Shown: positions 54,075 through 62,141 of the stretch, piece after piece
How positions within the stretch are numbered: position 1 is the stretch's first letter
How the letters are laid out: each line of letters starts with the position of its first letter
Assembly (NCBI RefSeq): GCF_026810365.1
Contig: NZ_CP113948.1
Location: 3,999,501 to 4,063,500, forward strand
DNA length: 64,000 nt
DNA from: Flavobacterium praedii
GTDB taxonomy: Bacteria; Bacteroidota; Bacteroidia; Flavobacteriales; Flavobacteriaceae
Direction: 5' to 3'
Translations under genes and position numbers: made by a program
Notes under the pieces: generated by a model
Seen by the model: only the letters and a program-made list of their open reading frames with translations
Told to the model about the DNA's origin: nothing
Database searches by the model: none

Positions 54075-54530
54075 TTATATACCCAATCGCATGTTGATTA
54101 AATGCTTTTTGAATCCTACCTTTTCATATGCTTTTATTGCCGAAGGGTTGTCATTATATACATCCAATCGGATCTCAAATATGCCTTGTGAACGAATCCA
54201 GTTGCTTAATGCTTCAATAATTTGTTTGTTTACTCCTTTTCCGCGATGGTCTGGATGGGTGTACATAAAACCCAAATACGCAAATAATTCATGGTTCAAA
54301 TAGGATTTTGCATTATTAATTCGAGCATATCCAGAACCAATAATTTGATCGTTCAATACGGCAACAACGACTTCAACATCATGAGCAGTAATCATTTTTT
54401 TTAGATCGTAATAGCTTATTTCTCCCTCTTTCAGTGTTGGATCAAAAGGGCGTTCAGCTGCTATAATTCCTTGTTCAAATTCCAATAATATTGATAGGTC
54501 TTCGGGGATTGCTTTTCGAATATAAATCAT
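54075..54530 (-). CDS. GNAT-family N-acetyltransferase
   Basis: A 151-residue acetyltransferase. The acetyl-CoA binding loop is HPDHRGKGVNKQIIEAL (about 93-109), with LGFMYTHP before it and the final strand VYNDNPSAIKAYEKVGFKKH (about 124-143). The N-terminus IYIRKAIPEDLSILLEFEQ is typical. The substrate is unknown. It is divergent from idi. Confidence 0.85.
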   Translation of the reverse strand: MIYIRKAIPEDLSILLEFEQGIIAAERPFDPTLKEGEISYYDLKKMITAHDVEVVVAVLNDQIIGSGYARINNAKSYLNHELFAYLGFMYTHPDHRGKGVNKQIIEALSNWIRSQGIFEIRLDVYNDNPSAIKAYEKVGFKKHLINMRLGI

Positions 54531-54555
54531 ATAATTGATTTCAAATTTAGAGTAT

Positions 54556-54563
54556 CAAATATA
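54556..54563 (-). promoter_or_regulatory. Candidate -7 box upstream of the GNAT gene
   Basis: Minus-strand TATATTTG (plus-strand CAAATATA), 25 bases before the ATG at 54530. The -33 region is not a clear match, so this is moderate evidence. Confidence 0.5.
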
Positions 54564-54675
54564 CAAAAAAGAGTAGTCGTAATTTCTAAGGTTAAGTATT
54601 TAAAGGTTTCTCAAAAAAATAGCTTCCACAAAAAGCAAAAGAATGTTAAAGCCTTTACAAAGGATATCTTTTTTG

Positions 54676-54683
54676 TACTTTTG
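54676..54683 (+). promoter_or_regulatory. Candidate -7 box of the idi promoter
   Basis: TACTTTTG fits TAnnTTTG and lies 17 bases before the idi ATG at 54701. Confidence 0.55.
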
Positions 54684-54700
54684 TTTCATCAATACGTACT

Positions 54701-55228
54701 ATGGAAGAAGAAAAAGTAATTTTAGTAAATGAGTTAGATGAACAAATTGGTTTAATGCCAAAATTAGAAGCACATGAAAAAGCTATTTTGCATCGTGCTT
54801 TTTCTGTTTTTGTTTTAAATGAGAAAAAGGAAATTATGCTCCAACAACGAGCCCATCAAAAATATCACTCTCCTTTATTATGGACAAATACTTGTTGCAG
54901 TCATCAACGAGAAGGGGAGACTAATATTCAAGCAGGCAGTCGAAGATTGTTTGAAGAAATGGGTTTTAATACCGAGTTGAAAGAACTTTTTCATTTTATA
55001 TATAAAGCCCCTTTTGATAATGGTTTGACAGAGCATGAACTCGATCACGTTATGATTGGTTATTATAATGGAGAACCAATGATTAACACAGAAGAAGTTG
55101 AAGACTGGAAATGGATGAAAATTGAAGATGTAAAAAGTGATATGCTTTTGAATCCATCAAAATATACGGTTTGGTTTAAAATTATTTTTGATGAGTTTTA
55201 TCATTTTCTAGAAGAACATACATTATAA
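54701..55228 (+). CDS. idi: Isopentenyl-diphosphate delta-isomerase, type 1
   Basis: Converts isopentenyl diphosphate to dimethylallyl diphosphate for isoprenoid synthesis. The 175-residue Nudix-fold protein carries AILHRAFSVFVLNEKKEIML, the catalytic Cys in WTNTCCSHQREGE (about 66-78), the Nudix-like RRLFEEMGF (about 86-94), and the catalytic Glu in TEHELDHV (about 113-120). Length and motifs are standard for type 1 enzymes. Confidence 0.95.
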   Translation: MEEEKVILVNELDEQIGLMPKLEAHEKAILHRAFSVFVLNEKKEIMLQQRAHQKYHSPLLWTNTCCSHQREGETNIQAGSRRLFEEMGFNTELKELFHFIYKAPFDNGLTEHELDHVMIGYYNGEPMINTEEVEDWKWMKIEDVKSDMLLNPSKYTVWFKIIFDEFYHFLEEHTL

Positions 55229-55304
55229 CAAGATTGCAGATTTCAGTTTCCAGAATTCAGGAAGTCAATAAATTACAGAAAATAATCTACAATCAAAAAA
55301 CTAT

Positions 55305-55715
55305 ATGAGAGTAACCATATCCAGAAAAGCCCATTTTAATGCAGCGCATCGCTTGTATCGAAAAGACTGGACATTCGAACAAAATGATTCCGTTTTTGGC
55401 AAATGCAACAATCCTAATTTTCACGGGCATAACTATGAATTAATAGTAAGTGTCACTGGCGAAATAGATCAGGAAACAGGCTATGTCATGGATGTAAAAT
55501 TCCTTACCGATATTATCAAAGAAGAAGTAGAGAATCAAATGGATCACAAAAATTTGAATCTCGATGTTCCTGAATTTCAAGATTTAAATCCTACAGCAGA
55601 AAATATTGTAGTCGTAATTTGGAATAAAATACGAAAAAGAATAAAATTAGACTTGGATTTAGAAGTGATCCTTTATGAAACACCTCGCAATTTTGTAACC
55701 TATAAAGGAGAATGA
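55305..55715 (+). CDS. 6-pyruvoyl-tetrahydropterin synthase/QueD-family protein
   Basis: A 136-residue T-fold enzyme. Zinc-binding histidines are in FNAAHRLY (about 12-19) and FHGHNYEL (about 40-47). The active-site motif here is Cys-x5-His-Gly-His (GKCNNPNFHGH), the form found in mammalian PTPS. E. coli QueD has Cys-x3-His-Gly-His. MDHKNLNLDVPEF (about 78-90) and NPTAENIVVVIWNKI fit the family. It could make 6-carboxytetrahydropterin for queuosine or 6-pyruvoyltetrahydropterin for a biopterin-like compound. Its stop overlaps the peroxiredoxin start. Confidence 0.88.
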   Translation: MRVTISRKAHFNAAHRLYRKDWTFEQNDSVFGKCNNPNFHGHNYELIVSVTGEIDQETGYVMDVKFLTDIIKEEVENQMDHKNLNLDVPEFQDLNPTAENIVVVIWNKIRKRIKLDLDLEVILYETPRNFVTYKGE

Positions 55716-56173
55716 TGGAACTAAAAGTAGGAGATAAAATTCCAAAGTTTACTGCAAAAGATACTTATGGAAATGATTTTGATAGTCAAGAAATAATAGG
55801 TAAAAAGCCATTGGTTATTTATTTTTATCCAAAAGACAATACTCCAGGATGTACCGCGCAAGCCTGTAGTTTTAGGGATCAGTATGAAGATTTTAAAGAT
55901 TTGGGAGCAGAGGTAATTGGGATTAGTAGTGATAGTGTTGTGTCACATCAAAAATTTACTCAACGCTTTAAATTGCCTTTTATACTTTTGTCCGATTCAG
56001 AAAAAAAAATAAGAAAACTATTTGGTGTTCCAGCAGGATTATTTGGGTTATTGCCTGGCAGAGTAACTTATGTTGCTGATAAAACAGGAACAATCATTAT
56101 GACATTTGACAGTATGATGGCTACGCGTCATATTCCAAAAGCACTTGAAGCCATTAAAAAATTACAGCAATAG
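55712..56173 (+). CDS. bcp: Thioredoxin-dependent peroxiredoxin (PrxQ/Bcp type)
   Basis: A 153-residue peroxide reductase. The peroxidatic Cys is in the conserved block DNTPGCTAQACSFRDQY (about 44-60), and the second Cys five residues later is the resolving Cys typical of PrxQ. IGISSDSV is the next conserved strand. It starts with ATGATG; the first ATG overlaps the upstream stop (ATGA), indicating coupling, although the second would also serve. Confidence 0.93.
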   Translation: MMELKVGDKIPKFTAKDTYGNDFDSQEIIGKKPLVIYFYPKDNTPGCTAQACSFRDQYEDFKDLGAEVIGISSDSVVSHQKFTQRFKLPFILLSDSEKKIRKLFGVPAGLFGLLPGRVTYVADKTGTIIMTFDSMMATRHIPKALEAIKKLQQ

Positions 56174-56236
56174 ATTGACAAAATAGTATTATTGTTTGAT
56201 CGCAAAAGTGTTGAAATTTGTATTAAAAAAAACAAG

Positions 56237-57205
56237 ATGAAATCAAAAATATATCCATTACGTTTCGAAGCTATTCTTAAAGAAAGAATTTGGGGGGGCG
56301 AAAAATTAAAAACAATTCTAAACAAACCAATTACTTCGAATATTACTGGAGAAAGTTGGGAATTGTCTACTGTTGAAGGCGACGTTAGTGTGATTGCAAA
56401 TGGCGAGTATAAAGGAACAGCACTAAGCGAATTAATCAATGAATTTCCAAATGAAATTTTGGGAACGGCAGTTTATAAAAGATTTGGGAATCAATTTCCA
56501 TTGCTTTTTAAATACTTAGATGCTCGTGAAGATTTATCGATTCAAGTACATCCTAATGATGAATTGGCCAAAAAGCGACACAATTCATTTGGAAAAACTG
56601 AAATGTGGTATATTATGCAAGCTGATGATGATGCTAGAATTATCGTTGGATTCAAAGATAATTCTAATGCTGAAGAGTATTTAAAACATCTAAAAGACAA
56701 TACTTTGGTGTCTATTCTTGATGATGTAAAGGTAAAACCCGGTGATGTTTTTTTTCTGGAAACAGGAACTGTTCATGCCATAGGAGCTGGATTATTAGTG
56801 GCCGAAATTCAACAAACGTCTGATATTACCTATCGTTTGTATGATTTTGATCGAAAAGATGCCAATGGGAATACTAGAGAATTACATGTAGATTTAGCAT
56901 TAGAGGCAATTAATTATAAAAAAGTCAATACTTATAAGGAATATTCCAAAGAAGTTAATCAATCGAATAGTATTGTAGCATGTCCTTATTTTACAACCAA
57001 TTTTATTCCTTTAGAGAATGATAAAAAAGTTGAAAATACAGGATTAACTTTTATAGTATATATGTGTATTGAAGGTACTTTTGAAATAGAATATGATGCA
57101 GTAACCTATTCATATAGAAAAGGAGATACTGTTCTTGTTCCTGCAGCTATGAAGTCTTATGATCTTAGGGGAAAAGCTTCAATTTTAGAAATTTACATTT
57201 CATAG
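56237..57205 (+). CDS. manA: Mannose-6-phosphate isomerase, class I
   Basis: Interconverts mannose-6-phosphate and fructose-6-phosphate and feeds GDP-mannose and GDP-fucose synthesis. The protein of 322 residues has IYPLRFEAILKERIWGGEKL near the start, zinc-ligand blocks SIQVHPND (about 95-102) and FFLETGTVHAIGAG (about 166-179), and QQTSDITYRLYDFDR. The frame opens at 56192, but the ATG at 56237 gives the family-typical start. It may supply precursors for the surface glycans at the other end of the window. Confidence 0.93.
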   Translation: MKSKIYPLRFEAILKERIWGGEKLKTILNKPITSNITGESWELSTVEGDVSVIANGEYKGTALSELINEFPNEILGTAVYKRFGNQFPLLFKYLDAREDLSIQVHPNDELAKKRHNSFGKTEMWYIMQADDDARIIVGFKDNSNAEEYLKHLKDNTLVSILDDVKVKPGDVFFLETGTVHAIGAGLLVAEIQQTSDITYRLYDFDRKDANGNTRELHVDLALEAINYKKVNTYKEYSKEVNQSNSIVACPYFTTNFIPLENDKKVENTGLTFIVYMCIEGTFEIEYDAVTYSYRKGDTVLVPAAMKSYDLRGKASILEIYIS

Positions 57206-57227
57206 CTGGGATTAGAAAGATTATGTG

Positions 57228-57235
57228 TACTTTTG
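57228..57235 (+). promoter_or_regulatory. Candidate -7 box upstream of the 89-residue gene
   Basis: TACTTTTG (TAnnTTTG), 26 bases before the ATG at 57262, so the small gene likely has its own promoter rather than depending on manA. Confidence 0.55.
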
Positions 57236-57261
57236 CAAACGCAAATTAAATAAAAAATAAA

Positions 57262-57531
57262 ATGGCAAACGTTAAGAATTTAAAGAAAGACATCAACTAC
57301 GTTTTAGGAGATATTATTGAAGCAGTTTACTTGTTTGAAATCGCTACAACAGGAAAACCAACTGACGAAACGAATGCATTAATTGATGAAGCTATTGCTG
57401 CTTTTGACGTTTTGATCACTAAAGTGAATGCGAAAAATGTTGAAAATAAGAAAGCACATTTCAAACAAATAAATGTAGAATTAGAACAAACTGCTAATCA
57501 ATTGATTACTAAAATCAACGATTTACAGTAA
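57262..57531 (+). CDS. Small conserved helical hypothetical protein
   Basis: An 89-residue, nearly all-helical acidic protein (ANVKNLKKDINYVLGDIIEA at the start, then ETNALIDEAIAAFDVL). No Cys, no signal peptide and no membrane segment. It has its own promoter-like box and clean coding composition. I know of no assigned function. Confidence 0.8.
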   Translation: MANVKNLKKDINYVLGDIIEAVYLFEIATTGKPTDETNALIDEAIAAFDVLITKVNAKNVENKKAHFKQINVELEQTANQLITKINDLQ

Positions 57532-57560
57532 AAAAAAAGGCAAAAAAAGTCTGGATTTAT

Positions 57561-57591
57561 TTTGGAAAAACGAAATACAGACTTATATTTG
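57561..57591 (+). promoter_or_regulatory. Promoter of the tRNA-Thr pair
   Basis: TTTG (57561-57564), 19 bases, TATATTTG (57584-57591): an exact match to the Bacteroidetes promoter model, with the first tRNA beginning 15 bases after the -7 box. Confidence 0.8.
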
Positions 57592-57606
57592 CACCCGTAA
57601 TGAGTC

Positions 57607-57680
57607 GCCAGCGTAGCTCAGTTGGCTAGAGCAGCTGATTTGTAATCAGCAGGTCGTGGGTTCGAGTCCCTCCGCCGGCT
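57607..57680 (+). tRNA. tRNA-Thr (anticodon TGT), copy 1
   Basis: 74 bases that fold as a standard cloverleaf. The D-loop has AGTTGGCTAGA, the anticodon stem is GCTGA/TCAGC with loop TTTGTAA (anticodon TGT, threonine), and the T-loop is TTCGAGT. CCA is not encoded. In the acceptor stem the fourth pair is A-C, a mismatch present in both copies. A hairpin terminator follows directly. Confidence 0.97.
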
Positions 57681-57681
57681 C

Positions 57682-57714
57682 AAAAAAACCATCTATTCAT
57701 TTAGATGGTTTTTT
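57682..57714 (+). terminator. Hairpin after the first tRNA-Thr
   Basis: ACCATCTA/TAGATGGT stem with a T-run, directly after the tRNA. Confidence 0.8.
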
Positions 57715-57754
57715 ATTTGAAAAGGCAGATTTATTACACAAACATATTGAGTCC

Positions 57755-57828
57755 GCCAGCGTAGCTCAGTTGGCTAGAGCAGCTGATTTGTAATCAGCAG
57801 GTCGTGGGTTCGAGTCCCTCCGCCGGCT
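57755..57828 (+). tRNA. tRNA-Thr (anticodon TGT), copy 2
   Basis: Identical over all 74 bases to the copy at 57607-57680, including the A-C mismatch at the fourth acceptor pair. The two genes are separated by 74 bases with the first copy's terminator between them, so the second gene may depend on readthrough or on a separate weak promoter. CCA is not encoded. Confidence 0.97.
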
Positions 57829-57835
57829 CTTTAAG

Positions 57836-57867
57836 AAAACCATCTAACTTTTGTTAGGTGGTTTTTT
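57836..57867 (+). terminator. Hairpin after the second tRNA-Thr
   Basis: ACCATCTAAC paired with GTTAGGTGGT (G-T pair included), then TTTTTT, eight bases after the tRNA end. Confidence 0.85.
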
Positions 57868-57885
57868 CGTTTATAGCTGTTTTAG

Positions 57886-57957
57886 GATCAAACCAAAAAA
57901 GGATTGATCCATTTTAAAGATATTGAGGATCAGTTGCAAAAGTTGGGGATTAAGTAA
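57886..57957 (+). pseudogene. C-terminal remnant of an unknown protein, plus strand
   Basis: After an in-frame TAG, 23 codons remain open (ending HFKDIEDQLQKLGIK, stop TAA at 57955-57957) and read like the end of a soluble protein. There is no start. The family is unknown. It lies 58 bases after the second tRNA-Thr, a common integration and decay position. Confidence 0.35.
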
Positions 57958-57996
57958 AAAGATTGGATAATCTAAATAAGAAGAAATCAATTTTTC

Positions 57997-58092
57997 TCAC
58001 CCCTCTAAAAACGGATCTTCTTGTCCAAAAAGTAAGCCTAAATATTTTTTGAAATCTTTTTTGTGTATATTAAAGATATTGAAAATCCATAA
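57997..58092 (-). pseudogene. C-terminal remnant of an unknown protein, minus strand
   Basis: On the minus strand 31 codons are open and end in a protein-like tail (KKDFKKYLGLLFGQEDPFLEG in single letters would be its last part; key residues are the YLGLLFGQEDPF core), with the TGA at 57997-57999. An upstream TAA closes the frame and no start is present. The parent family is not recognised. It is convergent with the plus-strand remnant. Confidence 0.35.
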
Positions 58093-58545
58093 TTAAGTCA
58101 ATAATCGGTTTTTTTAGACATTCATCGAAAATAGTATTAATAAAGTAAATTCTGATGTATATTTAATAACCACGTTTATAGGAGGTTAAGTTTATGGTAG
58201 ATTTAGGGCAAAAAGGAAGTACTTATGATTATCTAATGAAAACTCACTAATTTAAAGTAAGTATTTTATCTATTAAAACAACAAATAGATGTATTTAAAC
58301 GATTATATTTGCATTTAAACAGTATATGATGTAACTTTAAGTAATGATATTTATTGGCTTCAAAGATTTTGTCTTATTATAAACAACTTTTATGTTTTTT
58401 AGTTTTATTTTTTTATAATGTTCATTATGATTAATGGACGCTATAAAATCATTTGAAATTAAGGGAATTAGAAAAATAGTAAACTTGATTTTTTTTACTA
58501 ATAATTAGAATAACCATTTAATTAATTTTTAAAACAATCGTTATT

Positions 58546-59040
58546 ATGAAACTATTTTTTATTTGCATACTTCTTTTTAGTGTGATTGGAGTATCAGCAC
58601 AAGGATTAAGATTTGGGGATAGTGAATATTTTACTTTCTCAGCATTTGGAAGCCCTTCGATTTCTGTAAACGAAAGTGATCTTAATTTTGGTGTAGACAT
58701 TGAATTGGTGTCCTATGCAAAGTACATTAGATTTGGTGTAAATAGATTTCAAAATTTAGAGGGATCCTATACACAATTCATGGGTTCGGCTGGTTTAAAT
58801 TTAACTAGTGGTTATTTTGAAAATTTAAGATATTATGGAGGATTGCGATTGGGTTTAATATACCGAACCAACGTTTATCCTACAGGTGGTGTCGAATGCG
58901 GAGTAGATGTTGATTTGTCAAAAGACTTATATGTAGGGTTAAAAGCAGCTTATGGCTATAGATCGGATTTAATGGCCATTTCACTTCCAACTAAATGGGA
59001 AGAAAGTACTTCTATTAGGATTGGATATGCGTTTGAATAA
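58546..59040 (+). CDS. Small exported outer-membrane-like protein
   Basis: A 164-residue protein with a signal peptide (about 1-19, GVSAQ) and about eight amphipathic beta strands (FTFSAFGSPSISVN, IELVSYAKYIRFGV, AGLNLTSGYF, YGGLRLGLIYR and others) ending in the aromatic RIGYAFE typical of outer-membrane barrels. It resembles small 8-strand barrel proteins, but no named family fits. It has its own terminator. Confidence 0.75.
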   Translation: MKLFFICILLFSVIGVSAQGLRFGDSEYFTFSAFGSPSISVNESDLNFGVDIELVSYAKYIRFGVNRFQNLEGSYTQFMGSAGLNLTSGYFENLRYYGGLRLGLIYRTNVYPTGGVECGVDVDLSKDLYVGLKAAYGYRSDLMAISLPTKWEESTSIRIGYAFE

Positions 59041-59143
59041 AAAAGGACTATTATAAATGGAAAGTCTTATGGTTGTTAGAAGTTGTTTTTTTAAATTTCA
59101 TTACTAGTGATTCAATACCTATGTAAATAATTTATATCCAAAA

Positions 59144-59172
59144 AAAAACCGCCTTTTGATGAGGCGGTTTTT
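59144..59172. terminator. Bidirectional terminator
   Basis: AAAAACCGCCT (59144-59154) pairs with AGGCGGTTTTT (59162-59172), loop TTTGATG. It serves the small barrel gene and the convergent lipoprotein gene. Confidence 0.92.
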
Positions 59173-59194
59173 GGTGTTTTAAGAAGTACTTAGA

Positions 59195-59911
59195 TTAATT
59201 TCCTTCACTTTTTTTGATAGTATTCACATATTTAGTCAATTTCTCACCATACAAAGATTTTGCTACTTTAGGAGTCATTGATTTTTGAATAGTATCCAAA
59301 TATTTGATATTAATATCATAAATTTCAGCCAATGCAATATAAGGTGAAACTTCATGGTCTTTATTGTTTACCGTAAAATTTGTAGCATATAAGTATTTAC
59401 GTTTGACATTATTGTCTTGTAAAATAGATATGCTATCTATTGCTTTGGTATTCTTCCTTTTTATGGCTTTGAATTTTTGTTCGATCAAGGTTAGATTTTC
59501 ATCTGTGAAGCGAGCGTTTATTTTGCGATATTCTTCGAATAATTCATGGTTTTTTGAACCTGTTATTTTAGCACTTGAAAGATAGGTATCTAAGTTAGTA
59601 TCGATATTTATAGTTCCTGGTTCTGCAAAAAACATAATGTTGTTGTCAAGGGAATTGGTAACTCCTCGGTCAAGAAATAAATACAGCATTTCGGGTGATT
59701 TTAAATCAATGTTACATTCAAAATTTGAGTTTCCATCAATTTTTATGCTATCTATAGCAACAAGAGATGGTTCAACATATCGCTGTATATATAAAGTACC
59801 TTCTTTAAGTCCTTTTATATTTCCTGTGATGTGTAAATTGGTTTTAGATTCATTTTTGTTACAAGAAACCAACAGGAATAGGGCAACAAAAGCAATAATA
59901 GAATTTTTCAT
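59195..59911 (-). CDS. DUF4369-domain lipoprotein
   Basis: A 238-residue lipoprotein (signal with LLVSC lipobox, Cys at about 17). The DUF4369 region shows LHITGNIKGLKEGTLYIQRY (about 26-45), and DSIKIDGNSNFECNI follows. In many Bacteroidetes this domain is the N-terminal part of a TlpA/ResA-like thiol-disulfide protein, but here the protein ends without a thioredoxin CxxC. It is probably a periplasmic or outer-membrane lipoprotein of unknown role. Confidence 0.82.
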   Translation of the reverse strand: MKNSIIAFVALFLLVSCNKNESKTNLHITGNIKGLKEGTLYIQRYVEPSLVAIDSIKIDGNSNFECNIDLKSPEMLYLFLDRGVTNSLDNNIMFFAEPGTINIDTNLDTYLSSAKITGSKNHELFEEYRKINARFTDENLTLIEQKFKAIKRKNTKAIDSISILQDNNVKRKYLYATNFTVNNKDHEVSPYIALAEIYDINIKYLDTIQKSMTPKVAKSLYGEKLTKYVNTIKKSEGN

Positions 59912-60051
59912 GTGTATTTAATATTTGTTTTGTAAACAAAAAACGCTGTTTTCATTTTTGAATTAAAACGATTTTAAGTTTGTTTATTTTTGACGCAAAA
60001 TAAAGAAAATTGTTGGAATGAATCTATTTAACGGGAATGATTTTCAAAAAA

Positions 60052-60078
60052 AATCCCAATCTAAACTAGATTGGGATT
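60052..60078 (-). terminator. Terminator of the M61 peptidase gene
   Basis: AATCCCAATCTA (60052-60063) pairs with TAGATTGGGATT (60067-60078), loop AAC. On the minus strand it lies 20 bases after the stop and is followed by T residues. Confidence 0.9.
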
Positions 60079-60097
60079 AAATAAAGAGTTATTAGGA

Positions 60098-61960
60098 TTA
60101 TCCTTTCAGCCAAGTATTTCTCAAATTTGCTTTAGAAGCATCTGTTGCATCCATACCTTCGGTATCTATGTAAGGGAATTTTACAACTCCTTTTAATATT
60201 TGTTCTTTACCGTCACGTTTTATTTTTAGGGTAATTGGGTCGTTTTCTTTCCATTTCATACTCTCTGTAATCATATCGTATATGTTATCCAAAGAATATG
60301 GAATGTCATTAATGCTAACAATGATATCTCCACCTTTTAGATCAAGTGTGCTATAAAATATGTTTAATTCTTTATTTGGGGCAACATATATTTCTTTGGT
60401 TGCTTGATTTACGCCAATATAGGGTACTTGACCTTTTAGAAAGATTCCTTCAGGAGTTTTTTGTGTTATTTTTGTCACTCCTACTTTTGATAGAAAATCA
60501 TAATAAGGAATAGGAGTTGGTCCTGAAACGTATTTTGAGAAAAATTCCCCAACTTCAGGATAGGTTAGTGAAGTTATTTTTGCAAACAATTCTTCATCGT
60601 TAAAGGGTTTTGATACTCCGTATTCGTTTGATAATTGGTGCATTAGATCTAATATGCCTCTTTTGCCTTCGCTTTTTTCTCTAATTATAATGTCTAAGCA
60701 CATTCCGATTAAGGCTCCTTTTTCATATACATTTAGGTATTGATCTTTGTATGGTTCTGTTAGAACATTTGCACTCATAACCGTAAATGGCATTGTATCA
60801 TTCATGGTATTGGCATGCTCTATTTTTCCTGCCATACGGGTATAAAATTCAGTTTCTGGAATTAATCCTTGGTTTATTTGGAATAAATTGGCAAAATATT
60901 CCGTTACGCCTTCATACATCCATAAGTGTTGAGACATTTTTGGGTCATTGTAATCAAAATATTGAATTTCTTTGGAATGTACTGTTAATGGAGTAAGTAT
61001 ATGAAAGAATTCATGTGAAACTACATCTTTCATTTGTTTTACCAATTCTTCTTTTGGCATCATTTCTGGCATGACAACTGTAGTAGCTGTAGGGTGTTCT
61101 AACGCTCCAAAGCCTTTAGCATCTGTTGGAGTCATTGAAGATAGATATAAAATAACAGTATATTTTTTAGTAGAATTGACTTTTCCTAAAAATGTTTTTT
61201 GTGCAGTCATCATTACTTTCATCTCTGGAGTAATATTTTCTGCAGTAAATTTTCCTGATGGCGAATAAACTGCAATTTGAATATCCATACCGTCTACCAT
61301 GAAAGTGGTGTAATCTGGTTTAGAATACATGATAGGATTTTCTAATAATTCTGAATAAAGTGGCATTTCAAAAAGATCTACAGTTTTAGAACCGTCTTTA
61401 TCAATCATTGAAGTGGCTCCCCAAAGTGTTTCTGGGTGAGTAATGGTAACTTTGTAGGGTATTCCTTTTTTGTCTTGAAAATATCCTATAAAGCCATGTA
61501 AGTTTAACATGAAGTTTTTGCCTGCATCAATATTAGTTCCTGATGGAGAAAATACATCATCTTTCCCAAAACCTCTTCCTTTTTCGATATCGAAAGTATC
61601 GTTTACTAAATAGGTAATCTTCACCAATGCCTTTGCGTTTTTTATTACCCAAGTATTATCATCGGTTTTAGTTACCGTCAATAAATTTCCTTTACTGTCG
61701 ATTGCTTTAAAGTCGGCAATATATTTACCATAATTATCAGTCGAATATGTTCCAGGTACCGTTTTAGGTAGACTGAATGTGATGTCATTCGTTTTTATTT
61801 TTGGGGCTTTTACCGTAACCAATACTTGGTCATCTTTTACATCAATCAGATTAATGCTTACTTCTATCTCTTCTTTTTTTGAATCTGTTGTGGTTGTAGT
61901 GCTTGCTTTACTTGTCCATATAAGACATGAAAAAGCAAGTGCAAAAAATAATTTTTTCAT
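60098..61960 (-). CDS. M61-family metallopeptidase with PDZ domain, exported
   Basis: About 620 residues, with a signal peptide (KLFFALAFSCLIWTSKAS). An N-terminal beta domain (about 30-190) precedes the catalytic domain with the zinc motif HEFFHILTPL (about 313-322) and the third ligand region MYEGVTEYFANL (about 347-358). A PDZ domain (about 515-600; GGDIIVSINDIPYS) is at the C-terminus. M61 enzymes act as glycyl aminopeptidase-like proteases. The frame opens at a TTG at 61981, but the ATG at 61960 is preferred. Confidence 0.92.
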   Translation of the reverse strand: MKKLFFALAFSCLIWTSKASTTTTTDSKKEEIEVSINLIDVKDDQVLVTVKAPKIKTNDITFSLPKTVPGTYSTDNYGKYIADFKAIDSKGNLLTVTKTDDNTWVIKNAKALVKITYLVNDTFDIEKGRGFGKDDVFSPSGTNIDAGKNFMLNLHGFIGYFQDKKGIPYKVTITHPETLWGATSMIDKDGSKTVDLFEMPLYSELLENPIMYSKPDYTTFMVDGMDIQIAVYSPSGKFTAENITPEMKVMMTAQKTFLGKVNSTKKYTVILYLSSMTPTDAKGFGALEHPTATTVVMPEMMPKEELVKQMKDVVSHEFFHILTPLTVHSKEIQYFDYNDPKMSQHLWMYEGVTEYFANLFQINQGLIPETEFYTRMAGKIEHANTMNDTMPFTVMSANVLTEPYKDQYLNVYEKGALIGMCLDIIIREKSEGKRGILDLMHQLSNEYGVSKPFNDEELFAKITSLTYPEVGEFFSKYVSGPTPIPYYDFLSKVGVTKITQKTPEGIFLKGQVPYIGVNQATKEIYVAPNKELNIFYSTLDLKGGDIIVSINDIPYSLDNIYDMITESMKWKENDPITLKIKRDGKEQILKGVVKFPYIDTEGMDATDASKANLRNTWLKG

Positions 61961-62107
61961 ATTGTAAGTGTTTGTTTTCAAATTAGTGTTTCAGAACTTT
62001 AAATTGTTACAAAAATGCTTTGAAAAATTTAAAAAAGAATAAAAAATATTTCTTCTAATTTTAATAGGGCTTATTTTAGAGTCTATTCTTTAAAAAAAAA
62101 GCAAAAA

Positions 62108-62130
62108 AAACTCCTGAAATACAGGAGTTT
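62108..62130 (-). terminator. Terminator after the DUF2805-like gene
   Basis: AAACTCCTG (62108-62116) pairs with CAGGAGTTT (62122-62130), loop AAATA. On the minus strand it is 12 bases after the stop and is followed by a T run. Confidence 0.9.
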
Positions 62131-62141
62131 AAAAGGTTAGG

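Larger units (their letters stand above)
57829..58545. other. Gene-poor region after the tRNA-Thr pair
   Basis: About 720 bases. It holds a terminator, two short coding remnants (57886-57957 plus strand, 57997-58092 minus strand) and a TATATTTG sequence at 58314-58321 that could be a -7 box for the beta-barrel gene 225 bases away. Two tiny frames (18 and 24 codons) are not convincing genes. tRNA-flanking decay of former accessory genes is the simplest reading. Confidence 0.55.

Noticed and set aside
58194..58250. Small 18-codon frame with an AGGAGG-like sequence before its ATG
   Set aside because: Very short, and flavobacteria rarely depend on such sites. No conserved pattern could be seen.
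58434..58508. 24-codon frame upstream of the small barrel gene
   Set aside because: Too short to support, with AT-rich composition and no promoter or ribosome signal.
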